Origin: Rhodobacteraceae bacterium UBA6796 | Lineage (GTDB): Bacteria > Pseudomonadota > Alphaproteobacteria > Rhodobacterales > Rhodobacteraceae | Length of the DNA: 64,000 nt | Assembly: GCA_002452815.1 (NCBI GenBank) | Contig: DKFM01000006.1 | Location: 62,001-126,000 of the forward strand | Direction of reading: 5' to 3' | In this document: piece by piece, positions 51,809 through 61,749 of the stretch | Layout of the letters: the number at the start of each line of letters is the position of its first letter | Numbering within the stretch: the first letter of the stretch is position 1 | Notes under the pieces: generated by a model | Told to the model about the DNA's origin: nothing | Database searches by the model: none | Seen by the model: the letters and a program-made list of their open reading frames with translations, nothing else | Program-made: the position numbers and the translations under genes

Positions 51809-54800
51809 TCAGGTCTTGAAGATCCGGTAGATCGCGGGGATCACCAGCACCGTCAGCAGGGTCGAGCTGAGCAGCCCGAACAAGAGCGAGATCGCCAGCC
51901 CCTGGAAGATCGGGTCCGCCAGGATCACCACCGCGCCGATCATCGCCGCGACCGCCGTCAGCAGGATCGGCTTGAAGCGGATTGCGCCTGCCTCGATCAG
52001 GATGTCGATATCCGATTTGCCGGTGCGGTCGGCATGACGGATGAAATCGACCAGCAAGATCGAGTTGCGCACGATGATCCCCGCCAGCGCGATGAAACCG
52101 ATCATCGAGGTGGCCGAGAACGGCGCGTGGAAGATCAGGTGCCCCAGCATGATGCCCAGGAAGGTCAGCGGGATCGGCGTCAGGATCACCAGCGGCAGAC
52201 GGAACGATCCGAACTGCGCCACCACCAGAATATAGATCCCCAGCAGCGCCACACCGAAGGCCGCGCCCATGTCACGGAAGGTGACCCAGGTCACTTCCCA
52301 TTCGCCATCCCACAGCAGGGTGACCTGCTGTTCATCCTCGGGCTGGCCATGCAGGCTGACCTCGGGTTTCTCGCCCGGGGCCCAGTCGATCGACTCCAGC
52401 GCATCGGACACCGCGATCATGCCGTAAAGCGGCGCCTCGAACTGCCCCGCCAGTTCGGCGGTGACCATCTCGGCCTCGCGCCCGTTGTGACGGAAGATCG
52501 GGAAGCTGGCCTTTTCCTCGGCGATCGAGACCACATCGCCCAGTTCCACCACGCCGCGCGCGCCCGGCAGCAGGTTGGCCGGGATCGGGGTCGAGAGCGT
52601 CGCCTCGTCCATCACCCGCGCGGATTTGGACCGTTCCATCACGATCGGCAGCGGCGCGCGTTCATTGCCGCGGTGGCTGTAGCCCACCGTGGTGGAGCCG
52701 TTGAGCAGCGCCAGCGTGTCGAAGACATCGCCTTCCGAGACCTCGAAGAATTCCAGATCGTCGGAATTCACCGTGGCCCGCAGCCGCCGCGCCTGCACGC
52801 CGAAGCTGTCGTCGACATCGACAATATAGGGCACCGATTCAAACGCCTGCCGGATCTTGGCAGCCGCCGCACGCCGGGTGTCGGCATCGGGGCCGTAGAC
52901 CTCGGCCAAGAGCGTCGCGATCACCGGGGGGCCGGGCGGCGGTTCGACCGTCTTCACGCTGGTGCCCGCGGGCAGATCCAGCGCGCCGACCATCTCGCGG
53001 ATCACCAGCGCCAGATCGTGGCTGGTGCGGTCGCGCTCGGTCTTGTTGGTCAGGTTGATCTGCACGTCGCCCTGCCAAGGGTATTGCCGCAGGTAATAGT
53101 GCCGCACCAGACCGTTGAAGTTGAACGGTGCCGCAGCCCCCGCATGGGTCTGCACCGAAATCACCTCGGGCAGTTTGGTGACCTCGGCGGCGATCTGCTG
53201 CGCCACGGCGTCGGTCGCCTCGACCGAGGCGCCTTCGGGCAGGTCGATCACCACACTCAGTTCCGACTTGTTGTCGAAGGGCAGCAGCTTGACCGTCACG
53301 TCCTTGGTGTACAGCAGCCCGAGCGAGCCGAAGCTGAGCACGATGGTCGCACCCAAGAACATCCAGGCCGTGCCCTTGGTTTTCAGCACCGGGCGCGCGA
53401 CCTTTTCATAAAGCGCGCCAAGCTTGCCGCCATGGTGGCCGTCGTCGTGATGCAGCGGCGCGTTGCCCGCGATCTTGACCATTAGCCAGGGCGTGATGAT
53501 GACCGCCACGAAGAACGAAAAGATCATCGCGGCACTGGCGTTCGACGGGATCGGCGACATGTAGGGACCCATCAGCCCCGACACGAACAGCATCGGCAAC
53601 AGCGCGGCAACCACCGTAAGCGTGGCGACGATGGTCGGGTTGCCGACCTCAGCCACGGCGGCAATCGCCTTGTGAACGCGGTCGCCCGGCCCCTTCATGC
53701 CCCAGTGTCGCGCGATGTTTTCAATCACCACGATCGCGTCATCGACCAGAATCCCGATCGAGAAGATCAGCGCGAACAGCGACACCCGGTTGAGCGTGTA
53801 GCCCATGATATTGGCCGCAAACAGCGTCAGCAGGATGGTAACCGGAATCACGATCGCCACCACGATGCTTTCGCGCCAGCCGATCGCGAACAGCACCAGC
53901 GCGATGATCGAGATCGTCGCCAGCCCCAGGTGGAACAGCAGCTCGTTGGCCTTTTCGTTCGCCGTCTCGCCATAGTCGCGGGTGATCTGCACCTCGACGC
54001 CCGCCGGGATCAACTCGCCCTTCAGCTCCTCGACCCGGTGCAGGATCTGCTCGGCCACGACCACCGCATTGGCGCCCGCGCGTTTCGCAATCGCCAGCGT
54101 GACCGCCGGGGTGCGCTGCAGCGTATCGCCGTCGCGGGTGACATTGGACACGATCTGATCCGAGGTGTCGCCGACATAGGACACCTTCGCCACATCGGCC
54201 ACATAGACCGGGCGACCATCGCGCGCGGTCAGCAGCAGACCGGCGATTTCGGCGGGGGCAACCAGCGTCTGCCCGGCCACCAGGTCGATCTGCTCGCCCT
54301 TGTCGCGCAGCTTGCCGGTGCTGAACGACCGGTTCGCCTGCTGCACCTTGTAGCTCAGCGATTGCAGCGTGATGCCGTAAAGCGCCAGCTTTTCGGGGTC
54401 GGGCTCGATGCGGATCGCCTCGGTCGCCTCGCCGATGATGTAGGTCAGGCCGACATTCTCGATCTTGGTGACCTCGGTCTGCAATTCGCGGGTGATCCGG
54501 GTCAGGTCATTGGCGCCCAGCCCGCTGTCCGGCGCAGCCGACAGCGTGAGCGAGACGATCGCCACATCGTCGATGCCGCGCGCCACGATCATCGGCTCGT
54601 CGATCCCCACCGGGATGCGATCCATGTTCGCCTTGACCTTTTCATGCACGCGCAGGATCGCCGCATCCGACGAGGTGCCGACGACGAAGCGCGCCATCAC
54701 CAGCGCATAATCGTCCGAGGTCTGGCTGTAGACATGTTCGACCTCGTTGATGCCCTTGACGATGGTCTCCATCGGCTCGGTCACCAGTTTCATCGCGTCT

Positions 54801-55033
54801 TCGGCCTTCAGACCGGGGGCCTGGATGTGGATGTCCACCATCGGCACCGAGATCTGCGGCTCTTCCTCGCGCGGCAGCGACACCAGCGCCACCAGACCCA
54901 CGGCAATCGCCGCAAGGATCATCAGCGGCGTCAAGGCCGAGCGGATGAAGGCCCGCGTGAGCTTGCCGGCGATGCCCAGTTTTTCTTCTGCAATTTCCAG
55001 GGCTTCCGGCCCGGCGTTCAGATCACTGCTCAT
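51809..55033 (-). CDS. RND-family efflux permease (first pair)
   Basis: A 1074-residue inner-membrane proton-driven pump with 12 helices. TM1 is at about residues 36-52, two large periplasmic porter domains follow, and the motif GILVDDAIVVIENIARHW in the TM4 region carries the acidic residues of proton transfer. LGIMLGHLIFHAPFSATSMIGFIALAGIIVRNSILLVDFIRH is the matching C-terminal half. The substrate is unknown. It overlaps the adaptor gene by 11 bp. No outer-membrane channel gene is adjacent. Its location beside soxT and the operator upstream of the adaptor hint at sulfur-linked control. Confidence 0.93.
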   Translation of the reverse strand: MSSDLNAGPEALEIAEEKLGIAGKLTRAFIRSALTPLMILAAIAVGLVALVSLPREEEPQISVPMVDIHIQAPGLKAEDAMKLVTEPMETIVKGINEVEHVYSQTSDDYALVMARFVVGTSSDAAILRVHEKVKANMDRIPVGIDEPMIVARGIDDVAIVSLTLSAAPDSGLGANDLTRITRELQTEVTKIENVGLTYIIGEATEAIRIEPDPEKLALYGITLQSLSYKVQQANRSFSTGKLRDKGEQIDLVAGQTLVAPAEIAGLLLTARDGRPVYVADVAKVSYVGDTSDQIVSNVTRDGDTLQRTPAVTLAIAKRAGANAVVVAEQILHRVEELKGELIPAGVEVQITRDYGETANEKANELLFHLGLATISIIALVLFAIGWRESIVVAIVIPVTILLTLFAANIMGYTLNRVSLFALIFSIGILVDDAIVVIENIARHWGMKGPGDRVHKAIAAVAEVGNPTIVATLTVVAALLPMLFVSGLMGPYMSPIPSNASAAMIFSFFVAVIITPWLMVKIAGNAPLHHDDGHHGGKLGALYEKVARPVLKTKGTAWMFLGATIVLSFGSLGLLYTKDVTVKLLPFDNKSELSVVIDLPEGASVEATDAVAQQIAAEVTKLPEVISVQTHAGAAAPFNFNGLVRHYYLRQYPWQGDVQINLTNKTERDRTSHDLALVIREMVGALDLPAGTSVKTVEPPPGPPVIATLLAEVYGPDADTRRAAAAKIRQAFESVPYIVDVDDSFGVQARRLRATVNSDDLEFFEVSEGDVFDTLALLNGSTTVGYSHRGNERAPLPIVMERSKSARVMDEATLSTPIPANLLPGARGVVELGDVVSIAEEKASFPIFRHNGREAEMVTAELAGQFEAPLYGMIAVSDALESIDWAPGEKPEVSLHGQPEDEQQVTLLWDGEWEVTWVTFRDMGAAFGVALLGIYILVVAQFGSFRLPLVILTPIPLTFLGIMLGHLIFHAPFSATSMIGFIALAGIIVRNSILLVDFIRHADRTGKSDIDILIEAGAIRFKPILLTAVAAMIGAVVILADPIFQGLAISLLFGLLSSTLLTVLVIPAIYRIFKT

Positions 55034-56003
55034 CGCGCACCACCGTCTCGCCGCCGCTCAGACCGGTCACGATCTCGACCATCTCGACACCGTCCACCTG
55101 CGTGCGCGTGCCCGGCACGATCACGCGTTCCAGCATGGCGCCGTCTTGCTCGACCATGACGAAATCCAGCCCGGAATGGGTCTTGATCAGATCGGCGGGC
55201 AGCAGGATCGCCTCGCGCTTGCCCATCGGCAGACGCACCAGCACCCGCGCATCGACATAGCTCGCGTCCAGATCGGCGACCTCGACATCGGCGATCACGC
55301 GGCCATTCTGGATCTGCGGATAGATCTTGGCCAGATGCCCTTCGGCAGTGCCGGTCGCGGTTTCAATGGTGATCGCATCGCCTTCGGCCATCGTGTGGGC
55401 GTGACGCTCCGGCACGGAAACGCGCAGGAAGAACCCGCCACCACCGATCGTGGCCACGGTCTCGCCCGCCATCACCACCGCGCCCTTGGCCACCGGCACG
55501 CTCAGCACCCGGCCACTGATCGGCGCCAGAACCGCACCTTCGGTCGCCTGCTGCTCGATCACCTTGCGTTGCGCCTGCTGTGCGGCGATCTGGCCCTCGA
55601 TCACGTTGACCGCGGTGCGCAGGCTGTCGAGTTGCTGTGCGGTGCTGACACCGCGGCTCAGCAAGGTCTCGCCCCGGGCCAGTTCGGCCTGGGCATTGCT
55701 CAACTGCGCGCCCAGCGATTCCAGCTGCGCATCGACAGCGCCCAGCTGGAACGCGATCTTCTCGTCGACGATGGTGCCAAGGGGGGTGCCCGCCTGCACC
55801 AGATCGCCCTCGGTTGCGCTCAGCTCGACCAGCGTGCCCCCCAGACGCGCGCGGGCCGGGATCGAATCCTTGGCCTCGACACGGCCGTAGACCGCCTTCC
55901 AATCCGTCACCTCGGTCGGTGTGGCAACAAAACCGCCTTCGGCCTTGGCGCCCTGCGGCAGAACCAGCGCCAGCAGCGCCAGCGGCAAGATGATGGATTT
56001 CAT
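55023..56003 (-). CDS. RND efflux periplasmic adaptor (first pair)
   Basis: A 326-residue membrane fusion protein with a cleavable signal (about residues 1-22, KAEG). The order is lipoyl half-motif (RLGGTLVELSATEGDLVQAGTPLGTI), a coiled-coil hairpin (about residues 90-150, QLESLGAQLSNAQAELARGETLL), the second lipoyl half (APISGRVLSVPVAKGAVVMAGETVATI) and a beta-barrel. The start at 56003 gives the signal peptide; a much longer open frame upstream is a shadow of serS. A palindrome lies 62-77 bp upstream. Confidence 0.9.
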   Translation of the reverse strand: MKSIILPLALLALVLPQGAKAEGGFVATPTEVTDWKAVYGRVEAKDSIPARARLGGTLVELSATEGDLVQAGTPLGTIVDEKIAFQLGAVDAQLESLGAQLSNAQAELARGETLLSRGVSTAQQLDSLRTAVNVIEGQIAAQQAQRKVIEQQATEGAVLAPISGRVLSVPVAKGAVVMAGETVATIGGGGFFLRVSVPERHAHTMAEGDAITIETATGTAEGHLAKIYPQIQNGRVIADVEVADLDASYVDARVLVRLPMGKREAILLPADLIKTHSGLDFVMVEQDGAMLERVIVPGTRTQVDGVEMVEIVTGLSGGETVVRDEQ

Positions 56004-56064
56004 ATCGCGTTCCCTTCCCTTTCGGGTGCAAATCCCCTGACGGGCCACTCCGACCGGAGTATGC

Positions 56065-56080
56065 ATTCCGGTTTTTGAAT
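56065..56080 (-). promoter_or_regulatory. ATTC-N8-GAAT palindrome upstream of the RND adaptor gene
   Basis: A perfect ATTC (56065-56068), 8-bp spacer, GAAT (56077-56080). It lies 62 bp from the adaptor ATG within the 213-bp divergent gap to serS, in a locally AT-rich stretch. The arrangement equals the operator I recall for the sulfide repressor SqrR, a relative of the SoxR encoded 6 kb away. Binding is a prediction. Confidence 0.55.
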
Positions 56081-56216
56081 GTGTGCCCTTTACACCAATA
56101 TACAACTGCCCCGCAAGCATCCGCGCCTTGACCTGAATCAGCCGCGCGCCCGCCGGGGCTTTCATGCCGCACATTTCCGCGTTAAAGGCGTAAGCGCAAC
56201 TCAAAGAGGTGAGCCC

Positions 56217-57506
56217 ATGCACGATATCCGCGCCATTCGCGAGACCCCCGCCCAATTCGATGCCGCCCTGGCCCGCCGGGGCGCCGCGCCGATGTCGGAG
56301 GCGATCTTGTCGCTGGACGAGGCGCGCCGGGCCGCCATTCTGGCCGCTGAAACCGCGCAGGCCGCCCAGAATGCCGCGTCCAAACAGGTGGGCGCCGCCA
56401 AGGCCGCAGGCGATGAGGCCGAATTCGAACGGCTGCGCGCGCTGGTCGCCGAGAAGAAGGCCGAAGTGGCCGCGATGCAGGCCGAGGCAGGCCGGCTGGA
56501 CACCGAGCTGCGCGACATGCTGATGCTGATCCCGAACGCGCTGCTCGACGAGGTGCCCGATGGCGTGGACGAGACCCAGAACGTCGAGATCCACAAATGG
56601 GGCACGCCGCGCGCCTATGACTTCAAGCCGCTCGAACATTACCAGCTGCCCGCCGTGGGCGCCGGTATGGATTTCGAAACCGCCGCCAAGCTTTCGGGCG
56701 CGCGCTTCGTGGTGCTCAAGGGCGGCGTTGCGCGCGTGCATCGCGCCCTGGCGCAGTTCATGCTCGATCTGCACGGCGAGGAACACGGGCTGACCGAAAA
56801 CCTGACCCCGGTGCTGGTCCGCCCCGAGGCGATGCTGGGCACCGGCCAGTTGCCGAAATTCGCTGAGGACAGCTATGAAACCACCAATGGCTGGTGGCTG
56901 ATCCCCACCGCCGAGGTGACGCTGACCAATTTCGTCGCGGGCGCCGTGCTGGAGGAAAGCGCCCTGCCGATCCGCATGTGCGCGCATACCAACTGCTTCC
57001 GCTCCGAAGCCGGGTCGGCGGGCAAGGATACGGCCGGCATGCTGCGCCAACACCAGTTCGAGAAGGTCGAGATGGTGACGATCTGCCATCCCGCCGAGGC
57101 GATCGCCGAACACGAACGCATGGTGAAATGCGCCGAAGCGGTGCTGGAGCGGCTGAACCTGCCCTATCGCCGGATCGTGCTGTGCGCGGGCGACATGGGC
57201 TTCGGCAGCCAGAAGACCTATGACCTCGAAGTCTGGCTGCCCGGCCAGAACACCTACCGCGAGATCAGCTCGGTCTCGACCTGCGGCCCGTTCCAGGCGC
57301 GCCGGATGAACGCCCGGTTCAAGCCGCGCGACGGCGGCAAACCGGAATTCGTGGCCACGCTGAACGGCTCTGGCCTGGCCGTCGGGCGCTGCCTGATCGC
57401 GGTGCTGGAAAACGGGCAAGAGGCCGACGGCTCGGTCACCCTGCCCGCCGCCTTGCATCCCTATCTGGGCGGCAAGACCCGTCTGGTGGACGGCAAGCTC
57501 GTCTGA
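56217..57506 (+). CDS. serS: Serine--tRNA ligase
   Basis: Class II aminoacyl-tRNA synthetase for serine. The 429-residue protein has the N-terminal coiled-coil arm (about residues 27-105), motif 2 [25 protein letters not shown], and motif 3 [17 protein letters not shown]. The start at 56217 gives MHDIRAIRE. It is divergent from the RND pair. Confidence 0.96.
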   Translation: MHDIRAIRETPAQFDAALARRGAAPMSEAILSLDEARRAAILAAETAQAAQNAASKQVGAAKAAGDEAEFERLRALVAEKKAEVAAMQAEAGRLDTELRDMLMLIPNALLDEVPDGVDETQNVEIHKWGTPRAYDFKPLEHYQLPAVGAGMDFETAAKLSGARFVVLKGGVARVHRALAQFMLDLHGEEHGLTENLTPVLVRPEAMLGTGQLPKFAEDSYETTNGWWLIPTAEVTLTNFVAGAVLEESALPIRMCAHTNCFRSEAGSAGKDTAGMLRQHQFEKVEMVTICHPAEAIAEHERMVKCAEAVLERLNLPYRRIVLCAGDMGFGSQKTYDLEVWLPGQNTYREISSVSTCGPFQARRMNARFKPRDGGKPEFVATLNGSGLAVGRCLIAVLENGQEADGSVTLPAALHPYLGGKTRLVDGKLV

Positions 57507-57532
57507 ACCTGCTGAACCTGCACAGAAATTCC

Positions 57533-57565
57533 CTCCGGGTGCGTAATCTTTACGCACCCGGAGGA
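57533..57565. terminator. Long perfect hairpin after serS
   Basis: A 15-bp perfect inverted repeat: the arm CCTCCGGGTGCGTAA (57533-57547), loop TCT, and the arm TTACGCACCCGGAGG (57551-57565), starting 26 bp after the serS stop. There is no T-run on either side, so it is either a terminator of unusual form or an RNA-processing or protection element. Confidence 0.6.
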
Positions 57566-57642
57566 AACCGCCGTGACAGAATCGTCATATCGCATTAACA
57601 CTTCCTTCCGGGGGGACGATCAGACTCATACTGGGGGCTGCC

Positions 57643-57849
57643 ATGGACCAGAACCACCGTGACCTTGATCTTCAGGCTCGCAAGATCCTTGATCTTGGCG
57701 CCGACGAAATCCCGAACTTCATCGAAGGACTGCGCGCCCGGAAGGCACTGTCGAAGCTGGTTGGCCAGATCAATTCCGCCAGCCTGAGCAGCGATCCGCA
57801 GGATCGGCAAGTCGCGCAGAAGATGCTCGATCATCTGGGCTTCATCTGA
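57643..57849 (+). CDS. Small conserved-type hypothetical protein, 68 residues
   Basis: A short acidic-basic helical protein (MDQNHRDLDLQARKILDLG) without signal peptide, membrane helix or cysteine. It has a leucine-rich middle (ALSKLVGQINSASLSS) and a C-terminal KMLDHLGFI. I do not recognise a function. It stands alone between serS and der with its own upstream region (57566-57642) and a dispersed repeat 22 bp after its stop. Codon use is like its neighbours. Confidence 0.65.
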   Translation: MDQNHRDLDLQARKILDLGADEIPNFIEGLRARKALSKLVGQINSASLSSDPQDRQVAQKMLDHLGFI

Positions 57850-57871
57850 AACCTTGCGCCAGAGGCGGCCA

Positions 57872-57960
57872 TGCCTCCGGCGGGAGTATTTCAGCCAAGA
57901 AGAAACCCGCAGCGCGCCAGCCCTGCGGGTTTTGTGATTTCTTCTTGGCACAAATACTCA
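57872..57960. repeat. Dispersed palindromic repeat, copy 8 (both arms plus inner hairpin)
   Basis: Left arm GCCTCCGGCGGGAGTATTT then GCCAAGAAGAAAC (57872-57905), and right arm TTTCTTCTTGGCACAAATACTC (given in part, 57938-57959). Between them an inner hairpin CCCGCAG/CTGCGGG followed by TTTTG resembles a terminator. It lies between the convergent 68-residue gene and der. Confidence 0.87.
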
Positions 57961-57979
57961 AAGACCGCGCGCCAAAGGC

Positions 57980-59479
57980 TCAGTCCTTGGGTTTGCTTGC
58001 CAGCCCGCGCGATTTGCGATCTTCGTGCTTCTTCGCATCGACGTGTTTTTTCAGCCGCGAGGGGATCGACTTCTTGCGGTCCTTGTAGGGGTTCTTCGCG
58101 CCCTGATCGCGGAAGGTCAGCCGGATCGGCGTGCCGGGCATGTCGAAAGCCTCGCGCAACCCGTTGACCAGATAGCGCGAATAGCTTTCGGGCAGCTTGT
58201 CGACATGGGTCGCCATCACCACAAATCCCGGCGGCCGGGTCTTGACCTGCGTCATGTAGCGCAACTTGATGCGGCGTCCGCCGGGCGCGGGCGGCGGGTG
58301 CGCCTCGGTCATCGCGCCAAGCCAGGTGTTCAGCTTGGCGGTCGAGATCCGGCGGTTCCAGACCTGATGTGCCTTCAGGATCGCATTATGCAGCCGGTCA
58401 AGCCCCTTGCCGGTCTTGGCAGAGACGGTGACCATCGGCGCCCCGCGCAGCTGCGGCAGCAGCCGTTCGAACGCCTCGCGCAGTTCCTTCAGCTTCTCGG
58501 GTTTGTCTTCTTCCAGATCCCATTTGTTCGCCGCCACGACGACCGCCCGGCCCTCGGTTTCGGCGAAATCGGCGATCCGCAGATCCTGCTGTTCGAAGGG
58601 GATCGCCACATCCAGCAGCACCACGACCACCTCGGCAAAGCGCACCGCGCGCAGACCATCGGCCACCGACAGCTTTTCCAGCTTGTCGTTGACCTTGGCG
58701 CGCTTGCGCATGCCCGCCGTGTCCCAGATCCGCATCGGCGTGCCCATGAAATCGGTCTGCACCGAGATCGCATCGCGGGTGATCCCCGCCTCGGGGCCGG
58801 TCAGCAGCCGATCCTCGCCCAGGATCTTGTTGATCAGCGTCGATTTTCCCGCGTTCGGGCGCCCGATCACCGCCAGTTGCAGCGGCTTGGCCTTGCTGGG
58901 CGCGTGATAGGTGTCTTCGTCTTCCGACCCTTCCTCGATGTCGACATCGGTTTCGGGCATGTTGGCGGCGTGCTTGGCCGCGAATTCATCGGCCAGCGGC
59001 AGCAGCGCGGCGTAAAGGTCGTCAAACCCCTCGCCATGTTCGGCCGAGAGTTTCAGCGGCTCGCCCAGACCCAGGCTCCAGCCCTCGGTTGCGCCAGCGT
59101 CGCCCGCGTGGCCCTCGGCCTTGTTCGCGGCCAGGATCACATGGGCGTTCTTGCGACGCAGGATGTCGGCGAAAATCTCGTCGGCCGGGGTCACGCCCAC
59201 GCGCGCGTCGATCACGAACAGGCAGATGTCGGCCTCTTCCACCGCGCGTTCGGTCAGGCGGCGCATCCGGCCCTGCAGGCTGTCGTCCTCGGCCAGTTCC
59301 AGCCCCGCCGAATCGATCACGATGAAGCGCAGATCCCCCAGCCGGGCATCGCCTTCGCGCAGGTCGCGGGTCACGCCCGGGGTATCGTCAACCAGCGCCA
59401 GACGCTTGCCGACGAGCCGGTTGAACAGGGTGGATTTGCCCACGTTGGGGCGGCCGACAATGGCCAGAGTGAAGCTCAT
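57980..59479 (-). CDS. der: Ribosome-assembly GTPase Der (EngA)
   Basis: Double GTPase needed for 50S maturation. The first G domain starts at residue 5 ([24 protein letters not shown]) and the second at about 207 ([29 protein letters not shown]). A KH-like C-terminal domain follows ([21 protein letters not shown]). The 499 residues include an acidic linker between the G domains and a basic tail. It is the last gene of TPR-bamB-der. Confidence 0.96.
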   Translation of the reverse strand: MSFTLAIVGRPNVGKSTLFNRLVGKRLALVDDTPGVTRDLREGDARLGDLRFIVIDSAGLELAEDDSLQGRMRRLTERAVEEADICLFVIDARVGVTPADEIFADILRRKNAHVILAANKAEGHAGDAGATEGWSLGLGEPLKLSAEHGEGFDDLYAALLPLADEFAAKHAANMPETDVDIEEGSEDEDTYHAPSKAKPLQLAVIGRPNAGKSTLINKILGEDRLLTGPEAGITRDAISVQTDFMGTPMRIWDTAGMRKRAKVNDKLEKLSVADGLRAVRFAEVVVVLLDVAIPFEQQDLRIADFAETEGRAVVVAANKWDLEEDKPEKLKELREAFERLLPQLRGAPMVTVSAKTGKGLDRLHNAILKAHQVWNRRISTAKLNTWLGAMTEAHPPPAPGGRRIKLRYMTQVKTRPPGFVVMATHVDKLPESYSRYLVNGLREAFDMPGTPIRLTFRDQGAKNPYKDRKKSIPSRLKKHVDAKKHEDRKSRGLASKPKD

Positions 59480-59528
59480 GATGCCCTCCTTGGGCAGATC
59501 GAAGCGCCCCCCTTACACTGCTTTTCGA

Positions 59529-60836
59529 TCAACGGAAAGCGTGAAGCTGCCCGTTCATGCCCACGACATAGAGCACCCGCCCCGCCACGACCGGGTTGGT
59601 GGCCGCACCGCCGGGGATTTCGGCCTGCCCGATCAGATCGCCCGAGACCGGGTCGAACACCCGCAGCAGACCGTCGGTCGATGCGAGGTAAAGCTTGCCG
59701 CCCGCCAGAACCGGCCCGTAATGCGCAAACACCTTGGCCTGTTTCTTGACCTTGTCCTTGACGAAATAGGGCAGATCGCGCGCCCAGACGGTTTCGCCGG
59801 TGGCCGCATCCAGCCGCACCAGACGCGCCTCGTCCGACACCAGGAAGACCGCACCGCCCGCCACCTGCACCGGCGACACCGCGCCTTCGGTCGCGGTCCA
59901 GATCCGTTCGCCCGTGTTCACGTCGAAGGCGCCGGTCTTGCCCGAGGACGAGCCCGCATAGACCACATCGCCCAGGATCACCGGATCGCCGGTCAGGTCG
60001 GTCACCGTTGCAAAGGCCCGGCCCAGACGGGCACCGGCGACCTTGCCTTGCCACAGGTTCATGCCGCCTTTTTTCAGCGCCGCGACCATCTCGCCCGAGG
60101 GGAAGGGGAACACCACCAGACGGCTGTTCACCGCGGGCGCGGAAACCCCCGTCATCCCCGAGACCGAGGGCGTGCCGGGCAATTGCCACTGCACCTTGCC
60201 GTCGCTGCTGCGGACCGCCCAGGCCGAGGAATCGCGGGCGACGACATAGACCAGACCATCGGCCACCGTGGGCGCGCCCCCGATCGCCGCATCGAATTCC
60301 TGCCGCCAGACCACCTTGCCGGTGGCGGCATCCAGCGCGACCAGCTCGCCAAAGCCGGTGGTCACGAACACCCGGCCTTCGGCAAAGGCGATGCCCCCAC
60401 CCGAGGCGTCATCGGCATTGTCGCTGGCGGGCGTCAGATCGGCCTGCCACAGCGTCGCGCCGTTCAGCCCGGTCGCGGTGACCAGGGCGCGGCTGTCCAT
60501 CGTGTAGATGCGTCCGGCCGCGACGATCGGGTCGGCGGTGATGCGGTGCTTGCGCCCGGCGCTGGCGCCGATATTGGCAGACCAGATCCGCTCGGTGCCC
60601 GCGCCCAGTGCGGGGTTGACCAGCGCATGGCTGGCGCTGCCCGCGCGGTGGGTCCACTCGGCATTGGCCTGCGCGGCCGGCAGGCTCAGCGCAGTGGACA
60701 AGGCCGTTTCGGGGGCCGTCTCGCCCGCCAGAACCGCGCGCGGATCAATCCGCTCGCCCTGCAAGATCACTTCCTTCTCGCAGGCCGTCAGTGCCACCGC
60801 CATGCCCAGCACGGCAATTCCCCGGATCAGCTTCAC
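59529..60836 (-). CDS. bamB: BamB-like PQQ-repeat outer-membrane lipoprotein
   Basis: Component of the outer-membrane beta-barrel assembly machinery. A lipoprotein signal ending LTAC is followed by an eight-bladed PQQ-type beta-propeller, with repeats such as DAATGKVVWRQEF, DVNTGERIWTATEG and DAATGETVWARDL. The start is given as GTG at 60836, after GGGGGAAGAAGC, because it yields a basic lipoprotein n-region; the ATG at 60854 adds six acidic residues and is the alternative. It is 49 bp upstream of der. Confidence 0.88.
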   Translation of the reverse strand: MKLIRGIAVLGMAVALTACEKEVILQGERIDPRAVLAGETAPETALSTALSLPAAQANAEWTHRAGSASHALVNPALGAGTERIWSANIGASAGRKHRITADPIVAAGRIYTMDSRALVTATGLNGATLWQADLTPASDNADDASGGGIAFAEGRVFVTTGFGELVALDAATGKVVWRQEFDAAIGGAPTVADGLVYVVARDSSAWAVRSSDGKVQWQLPGTPSVSGMTGVSAPAVNSRLVVFPFPSGEMVAALKKGGMNLWQGKVAGARLGRAFATVTDLTGDPVILGDVVYAGSSSGKTGAFDVNTGERIWTATEGAVSPVQVAGGAVFLVSDEARLVRLDAATGETVWARDLPYFVKDKVKKQAKVFAHYGPVLAGGKLYLASTDGLLRVFDPVSGDLIGQAEIPGGAATNPVVAGRVLYVVGMNGQLHAFR

Positions 60837-60902
60837 CGCTTCTTCCCCCTGCATTCGTCCTGACAGCCGCAGATGCGGCGCCCCCGGCGCGGTCCGCGCC
60901 GT

Positions 60903-61547
60903 TTAACTGGCGGCCGGATCGCCCCCGAGCGCCACAATCAACTCTGTTGCGCGCTGTTGCAAGCCCGCCGTCGCCTCTGCATCGCTCAGGATCTGCCGGG
61001 CCAGTGCAATCGCCCGGTCGGGATCGCCCGCGGCCAGCGCCGCGTCGGCCTGCGCCTCGATGGCGAGCAGACGATAAGGCGAACCCGGCTGCGCCAGCGC
61101 GGCCAGTTCGGCCTCGCGCTCGGCCGGTTCCATTGCGGCGCCGGTCACGATCACCGCCTTCAGCCGCGCCAGATCGCGCAGGCTGGCAGGCGTCGCCGGG
61201 TCGGCCGCGATCTGACGATAAGACGCCAAAGCCGCCTCCATATCGTCATCGGCGGTGGCCTCGGCCGCAGCCATCAGCGCAACCACGCTGGCGCGCGCGC
61301 CTTCGGCGGAAATCGCCTCGAAAGCCGTGCGCGGGGTATCGGCCTGCACCGCCGCCAGAATCGCATCGCCGAAGGCCTCGGATTCGGCCTGCGCCTTGGC
61401 CTTGGTCCATTCGTTGAACCCCGCGCCGCCGACAATCGCCAGCGCCGCGACAACCCCGATCCAGCCGTATTTGCGCAGACCCGCGAAGATCTTGTCGCGC
61501 CGGACCTCTTCGGTCACCTCGTCAATAAAGCTGTCGGTCTCGTCCAC
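60903..61547 (-). CDS. TPR-domain membrane protein (YfgM-like position)
   Basis: A 214-residue protein with a short cytosolic N-terminus, one transmembrane helix (about residues 27-44, KYGWIGVVAALAIVGGAGF) and periplasmic TPR-like helices rich in alanine (LASYRQIAADPATPASLRDLARL). The position before bamB and der matches E. coli yfgM-bamB-der. The start is a GTG at 61547 preceded by AAGGAG at 8 bp; the ATG at 61586 overlaps that site. Role in periplasmic folding is inferred from position. Confidence 0.82.
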   Translation of the reverse strand: MDETDSFIDEVTEEVRRDKIFAGLRKYGWIGVVAALAIVGGAGFNEWTKAKAQAESEAFGDAILAAVQADTPRTAFEAISAEGARASVVALMAAAEATADDDMEAALASYRQIAADPATPASLRDLARLKAVIVTGAAMEPAEREAELAALAQPGSPYRLLAIEAQADAALAAGDPDRAIALARQILSDAEATAGLQQRATELIVALGGDPAAS

Positions 61548-61749
61548 GGGCGGTTCTCCTTCGCTCTGGAGCCTTCTTATACGCATTGCCAAGCCCTTGC
61601 CAAGGGCACGCCCGGCCTGCGGCAGAGGGACGCGAAACGCAAGGCCGATTTGCCTTGAGCGCAAAGTGACCCCAACGTAAGGTGAACCGGGTCGTTCATT
61701 GTGGCCCCGTAAAACACCCGTTTCTGTATTGTAAATCCGGAGCCTTCCG

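Noticed and set aside
55023..57557. A minus-strand frame of 844 codons that would extend the RND adaptor through serS
   Set aside because: Only the last 326 residues match a membrane fusion protein with its own signal peptide; the upstream part is antisense to serS.
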